Positions 19,016-29,438 of a DNA stretch of 41,470 nucleotides are shown piece after piece. The DNA is from Lysobacteraceae bacterium (GTDB taxonomy: Bacteria; Pseudomonadota; Gammaproteobacteria; Xanthomonadales; Rhodanobacteraceae): NCBI GenBank assembly GCA_028870665.1, contig JAGWPB010000020.1, positions 1 through 41,470 of the forward strand. The letters are read 5' to 3'. The first letter of the stretch is position 1. The number at the start of each line of letters is the position of its first letter. The translations under genes were made by a program, and so were the position numbers. The notes under the pieces were generated by a model. That model ran no database searches, had not been told where the DNA came from, and saw only the letters and a list, made by a program, of their open reading frames with translations.

Positions 19016-21607
19016 TCAAAGCGTTCTCGGCACCTCGATCCGCTCGAAACACTCGATCTGGTCGCCGACCTTGACGTCGTTGTACTGCTTGACGGCGATG
19101 CCGCATTCCATGCCGTTGCGCACCTCGTCCACCAGGTCCTTGAAGCGGCGCAGCGACTCCAGCTCGCCCTGGAAGACCACCGTATTGTCGCGCAGCACGC
19201 GGATCGGCTTGCTGCGCTTGACCATGCCCTCGACCACCATGCAGCCGGCCACGGCACCGAACTTGGAGCTGCGGAACACCTCGCGCACCTGAGCGATGCC
19301 GATGATCTCCTCGCGCACTTCCACGCCGAGCAGTCCGGAAGCCACCTGGCGCACCTGGTCGATCACGTCATAGATGATCGAGAAATAGCGCAGGTCGAGG
19401 CCGTTGGCCTCGATCACGCGGCGTGCAGTTGCATCGGCGCGCACGTTGAAACCGATCAGCAGCGCCTTGGATGCCGCCGCCAGCGTCGCGTCGGATTCGG
19501 TGAGGCCACCGACACCGGATGCGATCACGTTGACCTTGACGATGTCATTGCCGAGCTTGGTCAGGGCATCGCGCAGCGCCTCGACCGAGCCCTGCACGTC
19601 GGCCTTGACGACGATATTGAGCGTCTGCTGTTCGCCGCCGCCCTGGCTCATCTGCGCCATGATGTCCTCGAGGCGATTGGTCTTGCTGACCAGTCGCGAC
19701 TCGCGGCGCTTCTGCGCGCGCTGCTGGGCGACGTCCTTGGCCAGGCGCTCATCGGCAACCACCACGAAATCGTCGCCGGCCTCGGGAACGCTGGAAAGCC
19801 CGAGCATCTGCACCGGAATCGACGGCCCGGCCGCCTGCACCTGCTGGCCGGTCTCGTCGAACAACGCACGCACACGGCCGAACTCCACGCCGCAGACGAC
19901 GAAGTCGCCGCGCGCCAGCGTGCCCTGCTGCACCAGCACGGTCGCGACCGGGCCACGACCCTTGTCGAGGCTCGATTCGATCACCACGCCGCTGGCGCGA
20001 TCGGTGGCGGCGGCCGTCAGCTCCATCACCTCGGATTGCACCGAAATGGCTTCAAGCAGCGCATCCACGCCCTCGCCGGTCTTGGCCGACAGCGGCACGA
20101 ACTGCACATCGCCGCCCCACTCCTCCGGCACCACCTCGTGCTGTACCAGGCCCTGCTTGACGTGGTCGGGATTGGCCTCGGGCTTGTCCATCTTGTTCAT
20201 CGCGACGATCAGCGGCACCTTGGCGGCACGCGCATGCTGGATCGCCTCGATCGTCTGCGGCATGACGCCGTCATCGGCCGCCACCACCAGCACCACGATG
20301 TCGGTCAACCGGGCGCCGCGTGAGCGCATCGAGGTGAAGGCGGCGTGGCCGGGCGTGTCGAGGAAGGTGATCACGCCCTTCGACGTCTGCACGTGGTAGG
20401 CGCCGATGTGCTGCGTGATGCCGCCGGCCTCGCCGGCGGCCACCTTGGTGCGGCGGATATAGTCGAGCAGCGAGGTCTTGCCGTGATCGACATGGCCCAT
20501 GATCGTGACCACCGGCGGGCGCGGCGCGCGCGCGCCGAGGCTCTCGGACTGCGCCACCAGCTTGACCTCGACATCGTGGTCGGTGGCACGCACGGCGGTG
20601 TGACCCAGCTCCTCGATCACCAGCACGGCGGTGTCGTGCTCGACGGCCTGGTTGATGGTGGCCATGACGCCCATCTTGAACAGCGCCTTGACCACCTCGG
20701 AGCCCTTGACCGCCAGCTTCTGGGCAAGATCGGCAACGATGATGCTGTCGCCGACCTCGACCTCGCGCACCACCGGCGCGGTCGGCTTGGAGAAGCCATG
20801 CTGACCGGCGATGCGGGTGACCTCGACCTTGCTGGGCCGGGTCTTGCGGCGGGTGGTCCGGCGCGCGCGCTCGGCATCGGTCAGATGCAGCTCGCCGCCG
20901 GCGAAACGGTTGCTGGCGTCGTCCTCGGCGTCGCCGCGCTGGCGATGCCCGCCGCGTGCCGGCGTCTTGTGGCGGCTGCCGGAATCCGGCACCCCGCGCG
21001 GCTGGCGCGGCGGTACCGGCGGGGTCGCCGCTCGGGTCTCGCCATTGGTGACGGCAGCCGGCAACGGGATGGCCGCCTTGGCGGCAGCCTCGGCACGCAA
21101 GCGCTCCTCCTCGGCGCGCCGGCGCTCCTCCTCCTGGGCGCGCAGCTTGATCTCTTCTTCCTGACGTCGGCGTTCTTGTTCCGCACGCTCGCCGTCTTCG
21201 CGCTCACGCTCGACCTGCGACAGCTGCAGCTTGCGCAGGGCGTCCTCGCGCTCGTGGTCGCTGGCCGACTCCTCGGCGATGACACTGCGCTTGACGTAGG
21301 TGCGCTTGGCACGCACCTCGACATTCACGGTCTTGGCCGAAGCGGTGCGCCCGCTGCCGGTGCTGACGGTGATCTCGCTGACCTTGCGCCGCTTCAGGGT
21401 CACCTGCCGCGGCGCGGCCTCCTCGACGACGGGCTCGTTCTTGCCGTGGGTGCGGCGCAGGAATCCGAGCAGCTTGATCTTCTCGGTGCTGCTGATCACC
21501 TGGTCCGGGTCCTCGAACTTCATGCCTGCCTCGACCAGCTGCGTGAGCAGGCGGTCCACGGGCAGGTTCAGGACCTTGGCAAGTTGCTTGATCGTGACAT
21601 CCGACAT
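19016..21607 (-). CDS. infB: Translation initiation factor IF-2
   Basis: 863 aa GTPase that brings fMet-tRNA to the 30S subunit and promotes subunit joining. Order: IF2_N domain (1-50), linker, highly charged helix (about 118-180, Glu/Arg/Gln rich), basic Pro-rich spacer (about 180-265), second IF2_N-like domain (about 282-340), then the G domain with GHVDHGKT (371-378), DTPGHAAF and NKMD, followed by the C-terminal domains. ATG at 21607 gives [16 protein letters not shown] with GGAG about 9 nt upstream. It lies 118 bp after nusA. Confidence 0.97.
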   Translation of the reverse strand: MSDVTIKQLAKVLNLPVDRLLTQLVEAGMKFEDPDQVISSTEKIKLLGFLRRTHGKNEPVVEEAAPRQVTLKRRKVSEITVSTGSGRTASAKTVNVEVRAKRTYVKRSVIAEESASDHEREDALRKLQLSQVEREREDGERAEQERRRQEEEIKLRAQEEERRRAEEERLRAEAAAKAAIPLPAAVTNGETRAATPPVPPRQPRGVPDSGSRHKTPARGGHRQRGDAEDDASNRFAGGELHLTDAERARRTTRRKTRPSKVEVTRIAGQHGFSKPTAPVVREVEVGDSIIVADLAQKLAVKGSEVVKALFKMGVMATINQAVEHDTAVLVIEELGHTAVRATDHDVEVKLVAQSESLGARAPRPPVVTIMGHVDHGKTSLLDYIRRTKVAAGEAGGITQHIGAYHVQTSKGVITFLDTPGHAAFTSMRSRGARLTDIVVLVVAADDGVMPQTIEAIQHARAAKVPLIVAMNKMDKPEANPDHVKQGLVQHEVVPEEWGGDVQFVPLSAKTGEGVDALLEAISVQSEVMELTAAATDRASGVVIESSLDKGRGPVATVLVQQGTLARGDFVVCGVEFGRVRALFDETGQQVQAAGPSIPVQMLGLSSVPEAGDDFVVVADERLAKDVAQQRAQKRRESRLVSKTNRLEDIMAQMSQGGGEQQTLNIVVKADVQGSVEALRDALTKLGNDIVKVNVIASGVGGLTESDATLAAASKALLIGFNVRADATARRVIEANGLDLRYFSIIYDVIDQVRQVASGLLGVEVREEIIGIAQVREVFRSSKFGAVAGCMVVEGMVKRSKPIRVLRDNTVVFQGELESLRRFKDLVDEVRNGMECGIAVKQYNDVKVGDQIECFERIEVPRTL

Positions 21608-21725
21608 CGATTCGTACTCCGCGATTCCTGAGCTTCCTGCGACCGCCGGGGCGGCCGCAGGCGCTTCCACCCTCCATGGCGGGGGCCATTCCCGGCACGC
21701 CCGTCCGGGCGCACCGTGCGCGATG

Positions 21726-23231
21726 CTAGCCGGCCTGCTCCAGTCGGGCGATCATCGGCGCGCGCGCGGCCATGATCAATGCCGCCGCCTGCTCCTCGGT
21801 CACGCCCTCGATGTCGATCATCTCGTCGACCGCGAGATCGGCAAGATCGTCCACCGTGGTCACGCCGCGCTCGGCCAGCACGTAGGCGAGATTCTCGTCC
21901 ATGCCCTCGAGGGCGAGCAGTTCCTCGCTCGGCTTGTGCTCCTCGATGTCCTCCTCGACCGCCAGCGCCTCGGTCAGCAGGGCGTCGCGGGCACGCGCGC
22001 GCAGCTCCTCGACGATGTCCTCGTCGAAACCCTCGACCGCCAGCAGTTCGCCGGTCGGCACATAGGCGATCTCCTCGACACTGGAGAAGCCCTCCTGGAC
22101 CAGGATCTGGGCGATCTCGGCATCGACCTCGAGGCGGTCCATGAACAGCTTGCGCGTGGCATCCTGCTCGGATTCGCTCTTGGCCTGCACCTGGTCCTGG
22201 GTCATCACGTTGAGCTGCCAGCCGCTGAGCTTGCTGGCCAGACGCACGTTCTGGCCACCGCGGCCGATCGCCTTGGAAAGCTCGAGCTCGGCGACCGCGA
22301 TGTCCATCGAATGCTTGTCCTCGTCGACGATGATCGACTCGACCTGTGCCGGTGCCATCGCGTTGATCACGAACTGCGCCGGGTTCTCGTTCCAGAGCAC
22401 GATGTCGACGCGCTCGCCATTGAGCTCGTTGGCCACCGCCTGCACGCGCGAGCCGCGCATGCCGATGCAGGCACCGATCGGATCGGTGCGGTGATCGTGG
22501 GCCAGCACGGCGATCTTGGCGCGGTCGCCCGGGTCGCGCGCACAGGCCTTGATCTCGACCAGGCCCTGACCGACCTCGGGCACTTCCAGCTTGAACAGCG
22601 CGATCATGAATTCGGGCGCGGTGCGCGACACGAAAAGCTGCGGGCCGCGGAGCTCGGCGCGCACGTCGTGCAGATAACCGCGCAGGCGGTCGCCCACGCG
22701 CACGGTCTCGCGCGGGATCGCCTTGTCGCGCTGGATCAGGGCCTCGGCGTTGCTGCCGAGGTCAAGGTAGATGTTGCCGCGCTCGACGCGCTTGACGATT
22801 CCGGTGACCAGCTCGCCGATGCGGTCCTTGAAGGCGTCGACCACCAGCTGGCGTTCGGCTTCGCGCACGCGCTGCACGATCACCTGCTTGGCGGCCTGCG
22901 CGGAAATGCGGCCGAACTCGGGATTGTCGATGCGCTCCTCGATGAATTCGCCGACCTGGCTGCCGGCACGTTCGTCCTCGGCATCCATCAAGCGGATCTG
23001 GCGATCGGGTGATTCCATCACCACGTCGTCGGCGACCACTTCCCAGCGTCGGAACGTCTCGTACTCGCCGCTGGTGCGATCGATGCTGACGCGGATCACC
23101 ACGTCCTGCTCGGAATAGCGTTTCTTGGCCGCGGACGCGAGCGCCGCTTCCAGCGCCTCGAAAATCACCTCGCGATCGACGCCCTTCTCGTTGGCGACCG
23201 CGTCGACGACCAGCATCAGTTCTTTGCTCAT
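21726..23231 (-). CDS. nusA: Transcription termination/antitermination factor NusA
   Basis: 501 aa. Binds RNA polymerase and modulates pausing, termination and antitermination. N-terminal domain ([18 protein letters not shown]...), S1 domain ([18 protein letters not shown]), two KH domains ([37 protein letters not shown]), then two acidic C-terminal repeats ([31 protein letters not shown]) that in gammaproteobacteria contact the alpha subunit. Stop is TAG. ATG at 23231 has strong GGAGGAG and overlaps the rimP stop as ATGA. Confidence 0.98.
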   Translation of the reverse strand: MSKELMLVVDAVANEKGVDREVIFEALEAALASAAKKRYSEQDVVIRVSIDRTSGEYETFRRWEVVADDVVMESPDRQIRLMDAEDERAGSQVGEFIEERIDNPEFGRISAQAAKQVIVQRVREAERQLVVDAFKDRIGELVTGIVKRVERGNIYLDLGSNAEALIQRDKAIPRETVRVGDRLRGYLHDVRAELRGPQLFVSRTAPEFMIALFKLEVPEVGQGLVEIKACARDPGDRAKIAVLAHDHRTDPIGACIGMRGSRVQAVANELNGERVDIVLWNENPAQFVINAMAPAQVESIIVDEDKHSMDIAVAELELSKAIGRGGQNVRLASKLSGWQLNVMTQDQVQAKSESEQDATRKLFMDRLEVDAEIAQILVQEGFSSVEEIAYVPTGELLAVEGFDEDIVEELRARARDALLTEALAVEEDIEEHKPSEELLALEGMDENLAYVLAERGVTTVDDLADLAVDEMIDIEGVTEEQAAALIMAARAPMIARLEQAG

Positions 23232-23830
23232 TGCGAAGCTCCTCCGGGCGCATCACCACGCCCGGTCGTGTCCATCTCGTCGCGACGCGAACCGCTCGCG
23301 CCGCCAGTTCGGTTTTCCAGCTTGCCCTTGGCACGCGGGCCGCCGGGCTTGGGTTGCGGCGCGTAGCCCAGCGCCGCCCAGTCAGGCACCAGCTGGGCAC
23401 GCTCGACATCGGTGCCGAGGAACGCGTGCGTCATCCCCTCGGCCTCGACCGAGATGCGCTCGCCGTCGACCGCGAGGATGCGGCCGCGCAGGCGGCGGCG
23501 CCCGGCCACCGGCAGCTTCAGCGTGACCTTGACGTCGCTGCCGGCAAAGCGAGCGAACTGGGTCGCGGTGAACAGCGGGCGCTCCAGCCCCGGCGAGGAC
23601 ACCTCGAGGGTGTAGTGGCCCGGGATCGGATCCTCGGCATCGAGCAGCACGGACAACGCGCGACTGGCAGCCTCGCAGTCGTCGACGCCGACCTCGCGAC
23701 CGTCGACCTCGATGTACACGCGCAGTACGCCGCCGCCACCGGAGGGGATCCATTCCACGCCCTCGCAGCGCAAGCCAAGGCCGGCGATGACGGGGGCGAG
23801 GCGTGTACCGAGTTTGAGCGTATCGACCAT
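23228..23830 (-). CDS. rimP: Ribosome maturation factor RimP
   Basis: 200 aa, about 50 longer than E. coli RimP. The core (1-150) has [52 protein letters not shown] and [15 protein letters not shown], all typical. Residues from about 155 to the end form a Pro/Gly/Lys/Arg-rich tail of unknown role. It assists 30S assembly. ATG at 23830 ([14 protein letters not shown]) has CGGGA upstream; longer in-frame starts are rejected. The stop overlaps nusA by 4 nt. Confidence 0.95.
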   Translation of the reverse strand: MVDTLKLGTRLAPVIAGLGLRCEGVEWIPSGGGGVLRVYIEVDGREVGVDDCEAASRALSVLLDAEDPIPGHYTLEVSSPGLERPLFTATQFARFAGSDVKVTLKLPVAGRRRLRGRILAVDGERISVEAEGMTHAFLGTDVERAQLVPDWAALGYAPQPKPGGPRAKGKLENRTGGASGSRRDEMDTTGRGDAPGGASQ

Positions 23831-23933
23831 TCCCGATTCATTCCGCAGAAACAAAAAATGGGCACCACCGGCCCATTCCATGCGTTGCCGTTGTGTCGCT
23901 TCCCGACGCCGGCGCCGCATCCCTGCGCCCAAC

Positions 23934-23957
23934 AAAAAAGCCTCGCGAGGAGGCTTT
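23934..23957 (-). terminator. Rho-independent terminator of the initiator tRNA
   Basis: On the minus strand AAAGCCTC (23957-23950) and GAGGCTTT (23944-23937) form a perfect 8-bp stem with a 5-nt loop, and the transcript continues in a T-run (23939-23934). This is the best intrinsic terminator in the window, 16 nt after the tRNA CCA. It separates the tRNA from rimP unless there is read-through. Confidence 0.9.
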
Positions 23958-23973
23958 CTTGTTCAGAAAGGTC

Positions 23974-24050
23974 TGGTAGCGGGGGCAGGATTTGAACCTG
24001 CGACCTTCGGGTTATGAGCCCGACGAGCTGCCAGACTGCTCCACCCCGCA
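23974..24050 (-). tRNA. Initiator tRNA-fMet (anticodon CAU)
   Basis: 77 nt with encoded CCA. The minus strand folds as a full cloverleaf: acceptor GCGGGG/CCCCGC, D stem GAGC/GCTC with the A11-U24 pair of bacterial initiators, anticodon loop CTCATAA, three consecutive G-C pairs in the anticodon stem, and T arm GGTTCAAATCC. The 1-72 position is unpaired, the other initiator hallmark; here it is U1-U72 rather than the usual C1-A72. Location upstream of rimP-nusA matches metY of E. coli. Confidence 0.95.
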
Positions 24051-24062
24051 ACAGAGTCGCCA

Positions 24063-24091
24063 AGTCTAGCGATGGGGCGCCAGCGGCGCAA
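24063..24091 (-). promoter_or_regulatory. Promoter of the initiator tRNA
   Basis: On the minus strand TTGCGC (24091-24086), 17 bp, then TAGACT (24068-24063). Start near 24056, just 6 nt before the mature tRNA. It fits in the 61-bp gap between nuoN and the tRNA, so the tRNA need not depend on the nuo operon. Confidence 0.55.
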
Positions 24092-24111
24092 GCCCTGCTG
24101 CGTGCCCGGTG

Positions 24112-25554
24112 CTACGCGGCCGTGAACGCGCGCAGGCACCAGTCGAACAGCGGGCCCCACAGCACGCCCAGTACCAGCAACGCCAGCGCGTTGAGCGACA
24201 GCACCCAGCGCAGCGGCAGGTTGCGGCTGGCGGCAAGCACGCTGTCGGCGGCCGGCTTGTCGAAGTACATCACCTTGACCACGCGCAGGTAGTAATACAG
24301 GCCGATGATCGCGAACACCGCGCCGACCAGCGCCAGCCACAGCATGCCGGCGCTGATGGCCGCCTGCAGCACCAGCAGCTTGGCAAAGAAACCGAACAGC
24401 GGCGGCACGCCGGCCAGCGAGAACATCGTGATCGCCATCAGCCCGGCGAACCACGGCGAGCGCTGGTTCAGCCCCTTGAGGTCGTCGATCTGGTCGGCCT
24501 CGAAGCCGGCGCGCGACAGCGCCAGGATGATGCCGAAGGCGGCAGTGGCCATCAGCGCGTAGGCAATCGCGTAGAACACCGCCACCGCGTTGCCGAAGGC
24601 GGTGCCGGCAGCGAGGCCGAGGAACAGATAGCCCATGTGCGCGATGGTCGAGTACGCCAGCATGCGCTTGAGGCTGGTTTGAACGATCGCCAGCAGACTG
24701 CCGATCGCCAGCGACAGCACCGCCAGCACCGCCAGCATCGGTTGCCAGTCGCGCAGCAGTTCCGGCAGGCCCATGTCGAGCAGGCGCAGCGCCATGCCGA
24801 CCGCGGCCAGCTTGGGCGCCGAGCCGATGAATACCGTCACCGCGGTCGGCGACCCCTCGTAGACGTCCGGCAGCCACATGTGGAACGGCGCGGCGCCGAA
24901 CTTGAAGGCGATGCCGACGATCAGGAACACCAGGCCGAACACCAGCAGGCCGTGATGCGGAGTCATCGGCACCATCATGCGGATGACATTGAGATCGAGG
25001 GTGCCGGTGGCGCCGTAGATCATCGACATGCCGTACAGCAGCAGGCCCGAAGACAGCGCGCCGAGCACGAAGTACTTGATCGCCGCTTCCGAGGACAGCG
25101 GCGAATCGCGGTTGAGCGCGACCAGGGCGTAGGACGACAGCGTCAGCAGCTCCAGACCCAGATAGATCATGATCAGGCTGCCGGCGGAGACCAGCAGCAT
25201 CACGCCGAGCAGCGCGAACAGGGTCAGGGTGTGGAACTCGCCGAAGGCGATGCGGCGGTCCTCGATGTAGGGTCGCGCCAGCAGGAACACGATGGCGGTG
25301 ACCGCGATCGCCGCGAGCTTGAGGATCTCGGCCAGCGGGTCGCGCAGATACATCCCGCCAAAGGCGCTCGCCGTGCCCTGCATCTGCCCGCTGATCACCA
25401 GCAGAGCCGTGATGCCCAGCACCAGCAGGGTCAGCCAGTGCACGGCCGCGCGCTGGCGCTCGCTGATGAAGGCATCGAGCAGCAGCAGCACGCAGATCGC
25501 GCCGGTCAGGTAGGCCTCGGGCAGCAGGGTCAGGATATCGTTCAAGTTCGGCAT
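24112..25554 (-). CDS. nuoN: NADH dehydrogenase I subunit N
   Basis: 480 aa, about 14 membrane helices, antiporter-like proton channel subunit of complex I. The family core is visible as YFVLGALSSGLLLYGMSMIYGATG, FKFGAAPFHMWLPDVYEGSPTAVTVFI with its key Lys and Glu region, and MLAYSTIAHMGYLFLG. Last gene of the nuo operon; ATG at 25554 has GAGGA from the end of nuoM, 9 nt away. Stop is TAG. Confidence 0.97.
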   Translation of the reverse strand: MPNLNDILTLLPEAYLTGAICVLLLLDAFISERQRAAVHWLTLLVLGITALLVISGQMQGTASAFGGMYLRDPLAEILKLAAIAVTAIVFLLARPYIEDRRIAFGEFHTLTLFALLGVMLLVSAGSLIMIYLGLELLTLSSYALVALNRDSPLSSEAAIKYFVLGALSSGLLLYGMSMIYGATGTLDLNVIRMMVPMTPHHGLLVFGLVFLIVGIAFKFGAAPFHMWLPDVYEGSPTAVTVFIGSAPKLAAVGMALRLLDMGLPELLRDWQPMLAVLAVLSLAIGSLLAIVQTSLKRMLAYSTIAHMGYLFLGLAAGTAFGNAVAVFYAIAYALMATAAFGIILALSRAGFEADQIDDLKGLNQRSPWFAGLMAITMFSLAGVPPLFGFFAKLLVLQAAISAGMLWLALVGAVFAIIGLYYYLRVVKVMYFDKPAADSVLAASRNLPLRWVLSLNALALLVLGVLWGPLFDWCLRAFTAA

Positions 25555-25563
25555 GGAGCGTCC

Positions 25564-27075
25564 TCAGACCTTGCTCAACGCGAGCTTCTGCACCAGCCCG
25601 GTCACGGAAGCATTCATCAGGTGGACCAGCGGTTCGGGCCACACGCCCAGCGCCAGCACCGCCAGTGCGAACGCGCCGAGCACGAAGGCCTCGCGCGCGT
25701 TGATGTCCTTCATCGCGGCAACTTGCGGTCGCGTCACTTCACCCCAAACCACGCGCTTGACCAGCCACAGCGTGTAGGCGGCACCGATGATCAGGGTGAA
25801 CGCGGCCACCAGCGCGATCCACGGGTCGGCCGCGAAGCTGGACAGGATCACCATGAATTCGCCGACGAAGCCCGAGGTGCCGGGCAGCCCGGCATTGGCC
25901 ATGCCGAAGAACACCATGAACACGGCGAACCACGGCATCACGTTGACCAGCCCGCCGTAGTCCTTGATCTGGCGCGTGTGCAGGCGGTCGTACATGACAC
26001 CGATGCAGGTAAACATCGCACCCGAGACGAAGCCGTGCGAGATCATCTGCACCATCGCGCCCTGCACGCCCAGGCTAGCCATCACGCCGTCGGGACTGCT
26101 GCGCAGCAGGGCGAAGACGATGAACAGGCCGAGGGTGACGAAACCCATGTGCGCGATCGAGGAATAGGCCACCAGCTTCTTCATGTCCTCCTGCACCAAC
26201 GCGACGTAGCCGATGTACACCACCGCGACCAGTGACAGCGCGATCACCAGCCAGGCGTAATGCGCCGACGCATCCGGCGTGATCGGCAGCGAAAAGCGGA
26301 TGAATCCGTATCCGCCGATCTTCAGCATCACCGCCGCCAGCACCACCGAACCGCCGGTCGGCGCCTCGACATGGGCATCCGGCAACCAGGTGTGCACCGG
26401 CACCATCGGCACCTTGACCGCGAACGCCAGCAGGAAGGCGAAGAACAGCCACGTCTGCTCGGGCAGCGTCAGGCGCAGCGCCTGCAGGGTGGCGATATCG
26501 AAGGTGCCGGCCTTGAGATAGAGATAGATCAGTCCGATCAACATGAAGATCGAACCAAGGAAGGTGTAGATGAAGAACTTGATCGTCGCGTAGACGCGCC
26601 GCGGGCCGCCCCAGACACCGATGATGATGAACATCGGAATCAGCATGGCCTCGAAGAACACGTAGAACAGCAGTGCATCCAGTGCGCAGAACACGCCGAG
26701 CATCAGCGCCTCCAGCACCAGCATCGCCGCCATGTACTGGTGCACCTTGTCCTGGATCACCTCCCAGGCGCCAACGATCACCAGGATGGTGGTGAAGGTG
26801 GTCAGCAGGATCAGCGCGACCGAAATGCCGTCCACGCCCAGCGCGTAGTGCGCATTGAGCGCCGCGATCCAGACGCGGCTCTCGGTGAATTGCATGGCGC
26901 CGCTGTCGGCGTTGAAGCCGTGCAGCATCAGCAGGCTGACGGCGAAGGTCGCCAGCGAAACCAGCAGCGCGATCCAGCGCGCCGCCCGCGGACGGCGGGC
27001 ACCGGCCAGCAGCACCGGCAGCGCGCCGACGATCGGCAACCAGACGAGAAGGCTCAGCAGGGGCCAGGAGGACAT
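25564..27075 (-). CDS. nuoM: NADH dehydrogenase I subunit M
   Basis: 503 aa, antiporter-like proton channel subunit. Signatures: GVDGISVALILLTTFTTILV, FFEAMLIPMFIIIGVWGG, FAVKVPMVPVHTWLPDAHVEAPTGGSVVLAAVMLKIGGYGFIRF (with the conserved Lys-Lys and His/Trp positions) and LVAYSSIAHMGFVTLGLF. ATG at 27075 has GGAAG upstream; 25 nt after nuoL. Confidence 0.98.
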   Translation of the reverse strand: MSSWPLLSLLVWLPIVGALPVLLAGARRPRAARWIALLVSLATFAVSLLMLHGFNADSGAMQFTESRVWIAALNAHYALGVDGISVALILLTTFTTILVIVGAWEVIQDKVHQYMAAMLVLEALMLGVFCALDALLFYVFFEAMLIPMFIIIGVWGGPRRVYATIKFFIYTFLGSIFMLIGLIYLYLKAGTFDIATLQALRLTLPEQTWLFFAFLLAFAVKVPMVPVHTWLPDAHVEAPTGGSVVLAAVMLKIGGYGFIRFSLPITPDASAHYAWLVIALSLVAVVYIGYVALVQEDMKKLVAYSSIAHMGFVTLGLFIVFALLRSSPDGVMASLGVQGAMVQMISHGFVSGAMFTCIGVMYDRLHTRQIKDYGGLVNVMPWFAVFMVFFGMANAGLPGTSGFVGEFMVILSSFAADPWIALVAAFTLIIGAAYTLWLVKRVVWGEVTRPQVAAMKDINAREAFVLGAFALAVLALGVWPEPLVHLMNASVTGLVQKLALSKV

Positions 27076-27100
27076 CGTCGGTGGGCTTCCTTGTGCGGAC

Positions 27101-29119
27101 TCAGGCGTGACCCACGAGCACGTAGCCCGCGAGCAGGACGATCAGGCCGATGATCATGGCGAAGGCGTAGTGATAGAGAAATCCCGACTGCAGCGCGCGC
27201 GCGGTGCCGGCGATGCGCTCGACCAGCGAAGCCGAGCCGTTGACGACCGCGCCGTCGATCAGGCCCTCGTCGCCGCCGCGCCAGAACGCGCGACCCAGCC
27301 GCAGGCCGCCGCGCGCGAAGATGTTGTAGAAGGCCTCGTCGACATAGAACTTGTTGCACAGCAGGCGATAGAACCCGCCCAGCAGCCCGGCGATGCGCCC
27401 GGCGAGCGCGGGATTGAAGAGATAGACATAGCTGGTGGCGAGGATGCCGGCGGCGGCCACCCAGAATGGCGCGCCGAGAAAACCATCGAGCGTGTAGGCG
27501 AGCACGCCGTGGAAGTGCGTCGCCATGGTCGCCAGCACACCGCCGGGCGCCACGCTGATCGCACCGGCGAAGAAATCGCCGAACAGCAGCGGCCGGACCG
27601 TCAACGCGCCGATCAGCAGCGAGGGGATCGCCAGCAGCACCAGCGGCAGCGTGACCACCCACGGCGACTCGTGCGGCGGATGCGACAGCACGCCCGGCTC
27701 GTGGTGATCGTGATCGCCCTGCGCGACGTGATCGTGCGGCGCCTTGACCACGAAGCGCTCGCGGCCGTGAAAGGTCAGATACATCAGGCGGAAGGTGTAG
27801 GTCGCGGTGACGAACACGCCGGCCAGCACGCACACATAGGCATAGCCCGAGCCCCAGCGCTGCGAATCGGCGACCGCTTCGATGATCGCGTCCTTGGAAT
27901 AGAAGCCGGCGAACGGCGGGATGCCGCACAACGCCAGCGATCCCACCCACATCGTCAGGTAGGTGATCGGCATGTACCGGCGCAGGCCGCCCATGTAGCG
28001 CATGTCCTGCTCGTGATGCATGGCCATGATCACGCTGCCGGCGCCGAGGAACAGCAGGGCCTTGAAAAAGGCATGCGTCATCAGGTGGAAGATCGCCGCC
28101 GAATAGGCAGACACGCCCAGCGCCACCGTCATGTAGCCGAGTTGCGACAGCGTCGAGTAGGCGATCACGCGCTTGATGTCGTTCTGCACGATGCCGATCA
28201 GGCCGGTGAACAGCGCGGTCGTGGCGCCGATTACCAGCACGAAGCTGAGCGCGGTGTTCGACAGCTCGAACAGCGGCGACATCCGCGCCACCATGAAGAT
28301 GCCGGCGGTGACCATGGTCGCGGCGTGGATCAGCGCCGAGATCGGCGTCGGACCTTCCATCGAGTCGGGCAGCCAGATGTGCAGCGGTACCTGCGCCGAC
28401 TTGCCCATCGCGCCGATGAACAGCAGCACGCAGATCACCGTCGCCGCCGACCACACGTGGCCGTCGACGCTGAGTCCCTTGCCGATCAGCGCCGGCGCGT
28501 GGGCGAAGGCCTGCACATAGTCCAGCGTGCCGAGGAAATACAGCACCGCGGCGATCCCGAGCACGAAGCCGAAATCACCGACGCGGTTGACCAGGAAGGC
28601 CTTGAGATTGGCGTAGATCGCGGTCGGCCGCTTGTACCAGAAGCCGATCAGCAGATACGACACCAGGCCCACCGCCTCCCAGCCGAAGAACAGCTGCATG
28701 AAGTTGTTGCTCATCACCAGCATCAGCATCGAGAAGGTGAACAGCGCGATGTAGGCGAAGAAGCGCTGGTAGCCGTCGTCATCGGCCATGTAGCCGACGG
28801 TGTAGACATGCACCATCAGCGAAACGAAGGTGACCACCACCATCATCAGCGCGGTCAGGTGATCGATCAGGAAGCCGACGCTGGCGTTGATCGGGCCGAT
28901 CTGGAACCAGGTGTAGAGATTCGCGTTGTAGGTCGGCGCGCCACCCCACACCAGCTGCCAGAGCACGTAGAACGACAGCGCGCACGACAGCGCCACGCCG
29001 GCGATGGTCACGGTGTGCGCTCCGGCGCGACCGATCTGGCGGCCCAGCAGGCCGGCCAGCAGCGCGCCCGCCAGCGGCGCCAGTGCGATGGTCAGCAGGA
29101 TCCCTGTCGAAAGCGTCAT
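27101..29119 (-). CDS. nuoL: NADH dehydrogenase I subunit L
   Basis: 672 aa, largest antiporter-like subunit, with the C-terminal lateral helix that spans NuoM and NuoN. Signatures: FFGWEAVGLVSYLLIGFW, GAMGKSAQVPLHIWLPDSMEGPTPISALIHAATMVTAGIFMVAR, and VIAYSTLSQLGYMTVALG. A His-rich loop (KAPHDHVAQGDHDHHEPG, then HPPHESPW) precedes the helix that follows the antiporter core. ATG at 29119 has GAGGAG about 10 nt upstream. Confidence 0.98.
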   Translation of the reverse strand: MTLSTGILLTIALAPLAGALLAGLLGRQIGRAGAHTVTIAGVALSCALSFYVLWQLVWGGAPTYNANLYTWFQIGPINASVGFLIDHLTALMMVVVTFVSLMVHVYTVGYMADDDGYQRFFAYIALFTFSMLMLVMSNNFMQLFFGWEAVGLVSYLLIGFWYKRPTAIYANLKAFLVNRVGDFGFVLGIAAVLYFLGTLDYVQAFAHAPALIGKGLSVDGHVWSAATVICVLLFIGAMGKSAQVPLHIWLPDSMEGPTPISALIHAATMVTAGIFMVARMSPLFELSNTALSFVLVIGATTALFTGLIGIVQNDIKRVIAYSTLSQLGYMTVALGVSAYSAAIFHLMTHAFFKALLFLGAGSVIMAMHHEQDMRYMGGLRRYMPITYLTMWVGSLALCGIPPFAGFYSKDAIIEAVADSQRWGSGYAYVCVLAGVFVTATYTFRLMYLTFHGRERFVVKAPHDHVAQGDHDHHEPGVLSHPPHESPWVVTLPLVLLAIPSLLIGALTVRPLLFGDFFAGAISVAPGGVLATMATHFHGVLAYTLDGFLGAPFWVAAAGILATSYVYLFNPALAGRIAGLLGGFYRLLCNKFYVDEAFYNIFARGGLRLGRAFWRGGDEGLIDGAVVNGSASLVERIAGTARALQSGFLYHYAFAMIIGLIVLLAGYVLVGHA

Positions 29120-29132
29120 CGGGTACGACTCC

Positions 29133-29438
29133 TCAACCGCGCAGATCGTCGAGTTCGGCGACGTTGATCGTGCGCCGGTTGCGGAACAGCAGGGTCAGGA
29201 TCGCCAGCCCGATCGCCGATTCGGCCGCGGCCACGGTCATGATGAAGAACACGAACACCTGGCCCGCGGGGTCGCCGATGAAGCGCGAGAAGGCGATGAA
29301 GTTGGTGTTCACCGCGAGCAGCATCAGCTCGATCGCCATCAGCAGCACGATCACGTTCTTGCGGTTGATGAAGATGCCGGCCACCGAGATGCAGAACAGC
29401 ACGGTGCCGAACACGATGTAGTGCGCGAGCGAGATCAT
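29133..29438 (-). CDS. nuoK: NADH dehydrogenase I subunit K
   Basis: 101 aa, three membrane helices. [50 protein letters not shown] contains the conserved membrane Glu of MAIELM in helix 2; [19 protein letters not shown] carries the second conserved Glu. These line the proton path. ATG at 29438 overlaps the nuoJ stop (ATGA) and has GAGGAG upstream. Confidence 0.97.
   Translation of the reverse strand: MISLAHYIVFGTVLFCISVAGIFINRKNVIVLLMAIELMLLAVNTNFIAFSRFIGDPAGQVFVFFIMTVAAAESAIGLAILTLLFRNRRTINVAELDDLRG

Noticed and set aside
26855..29167. 770-aa open frame on the + strand over nuoL-nuoM
   Set aside because: Antisense shadow of well-identified nuo genes. Same holds for the long + frames at 31636-34434, 24109-26235, 12349-14574 and 14991-16925.
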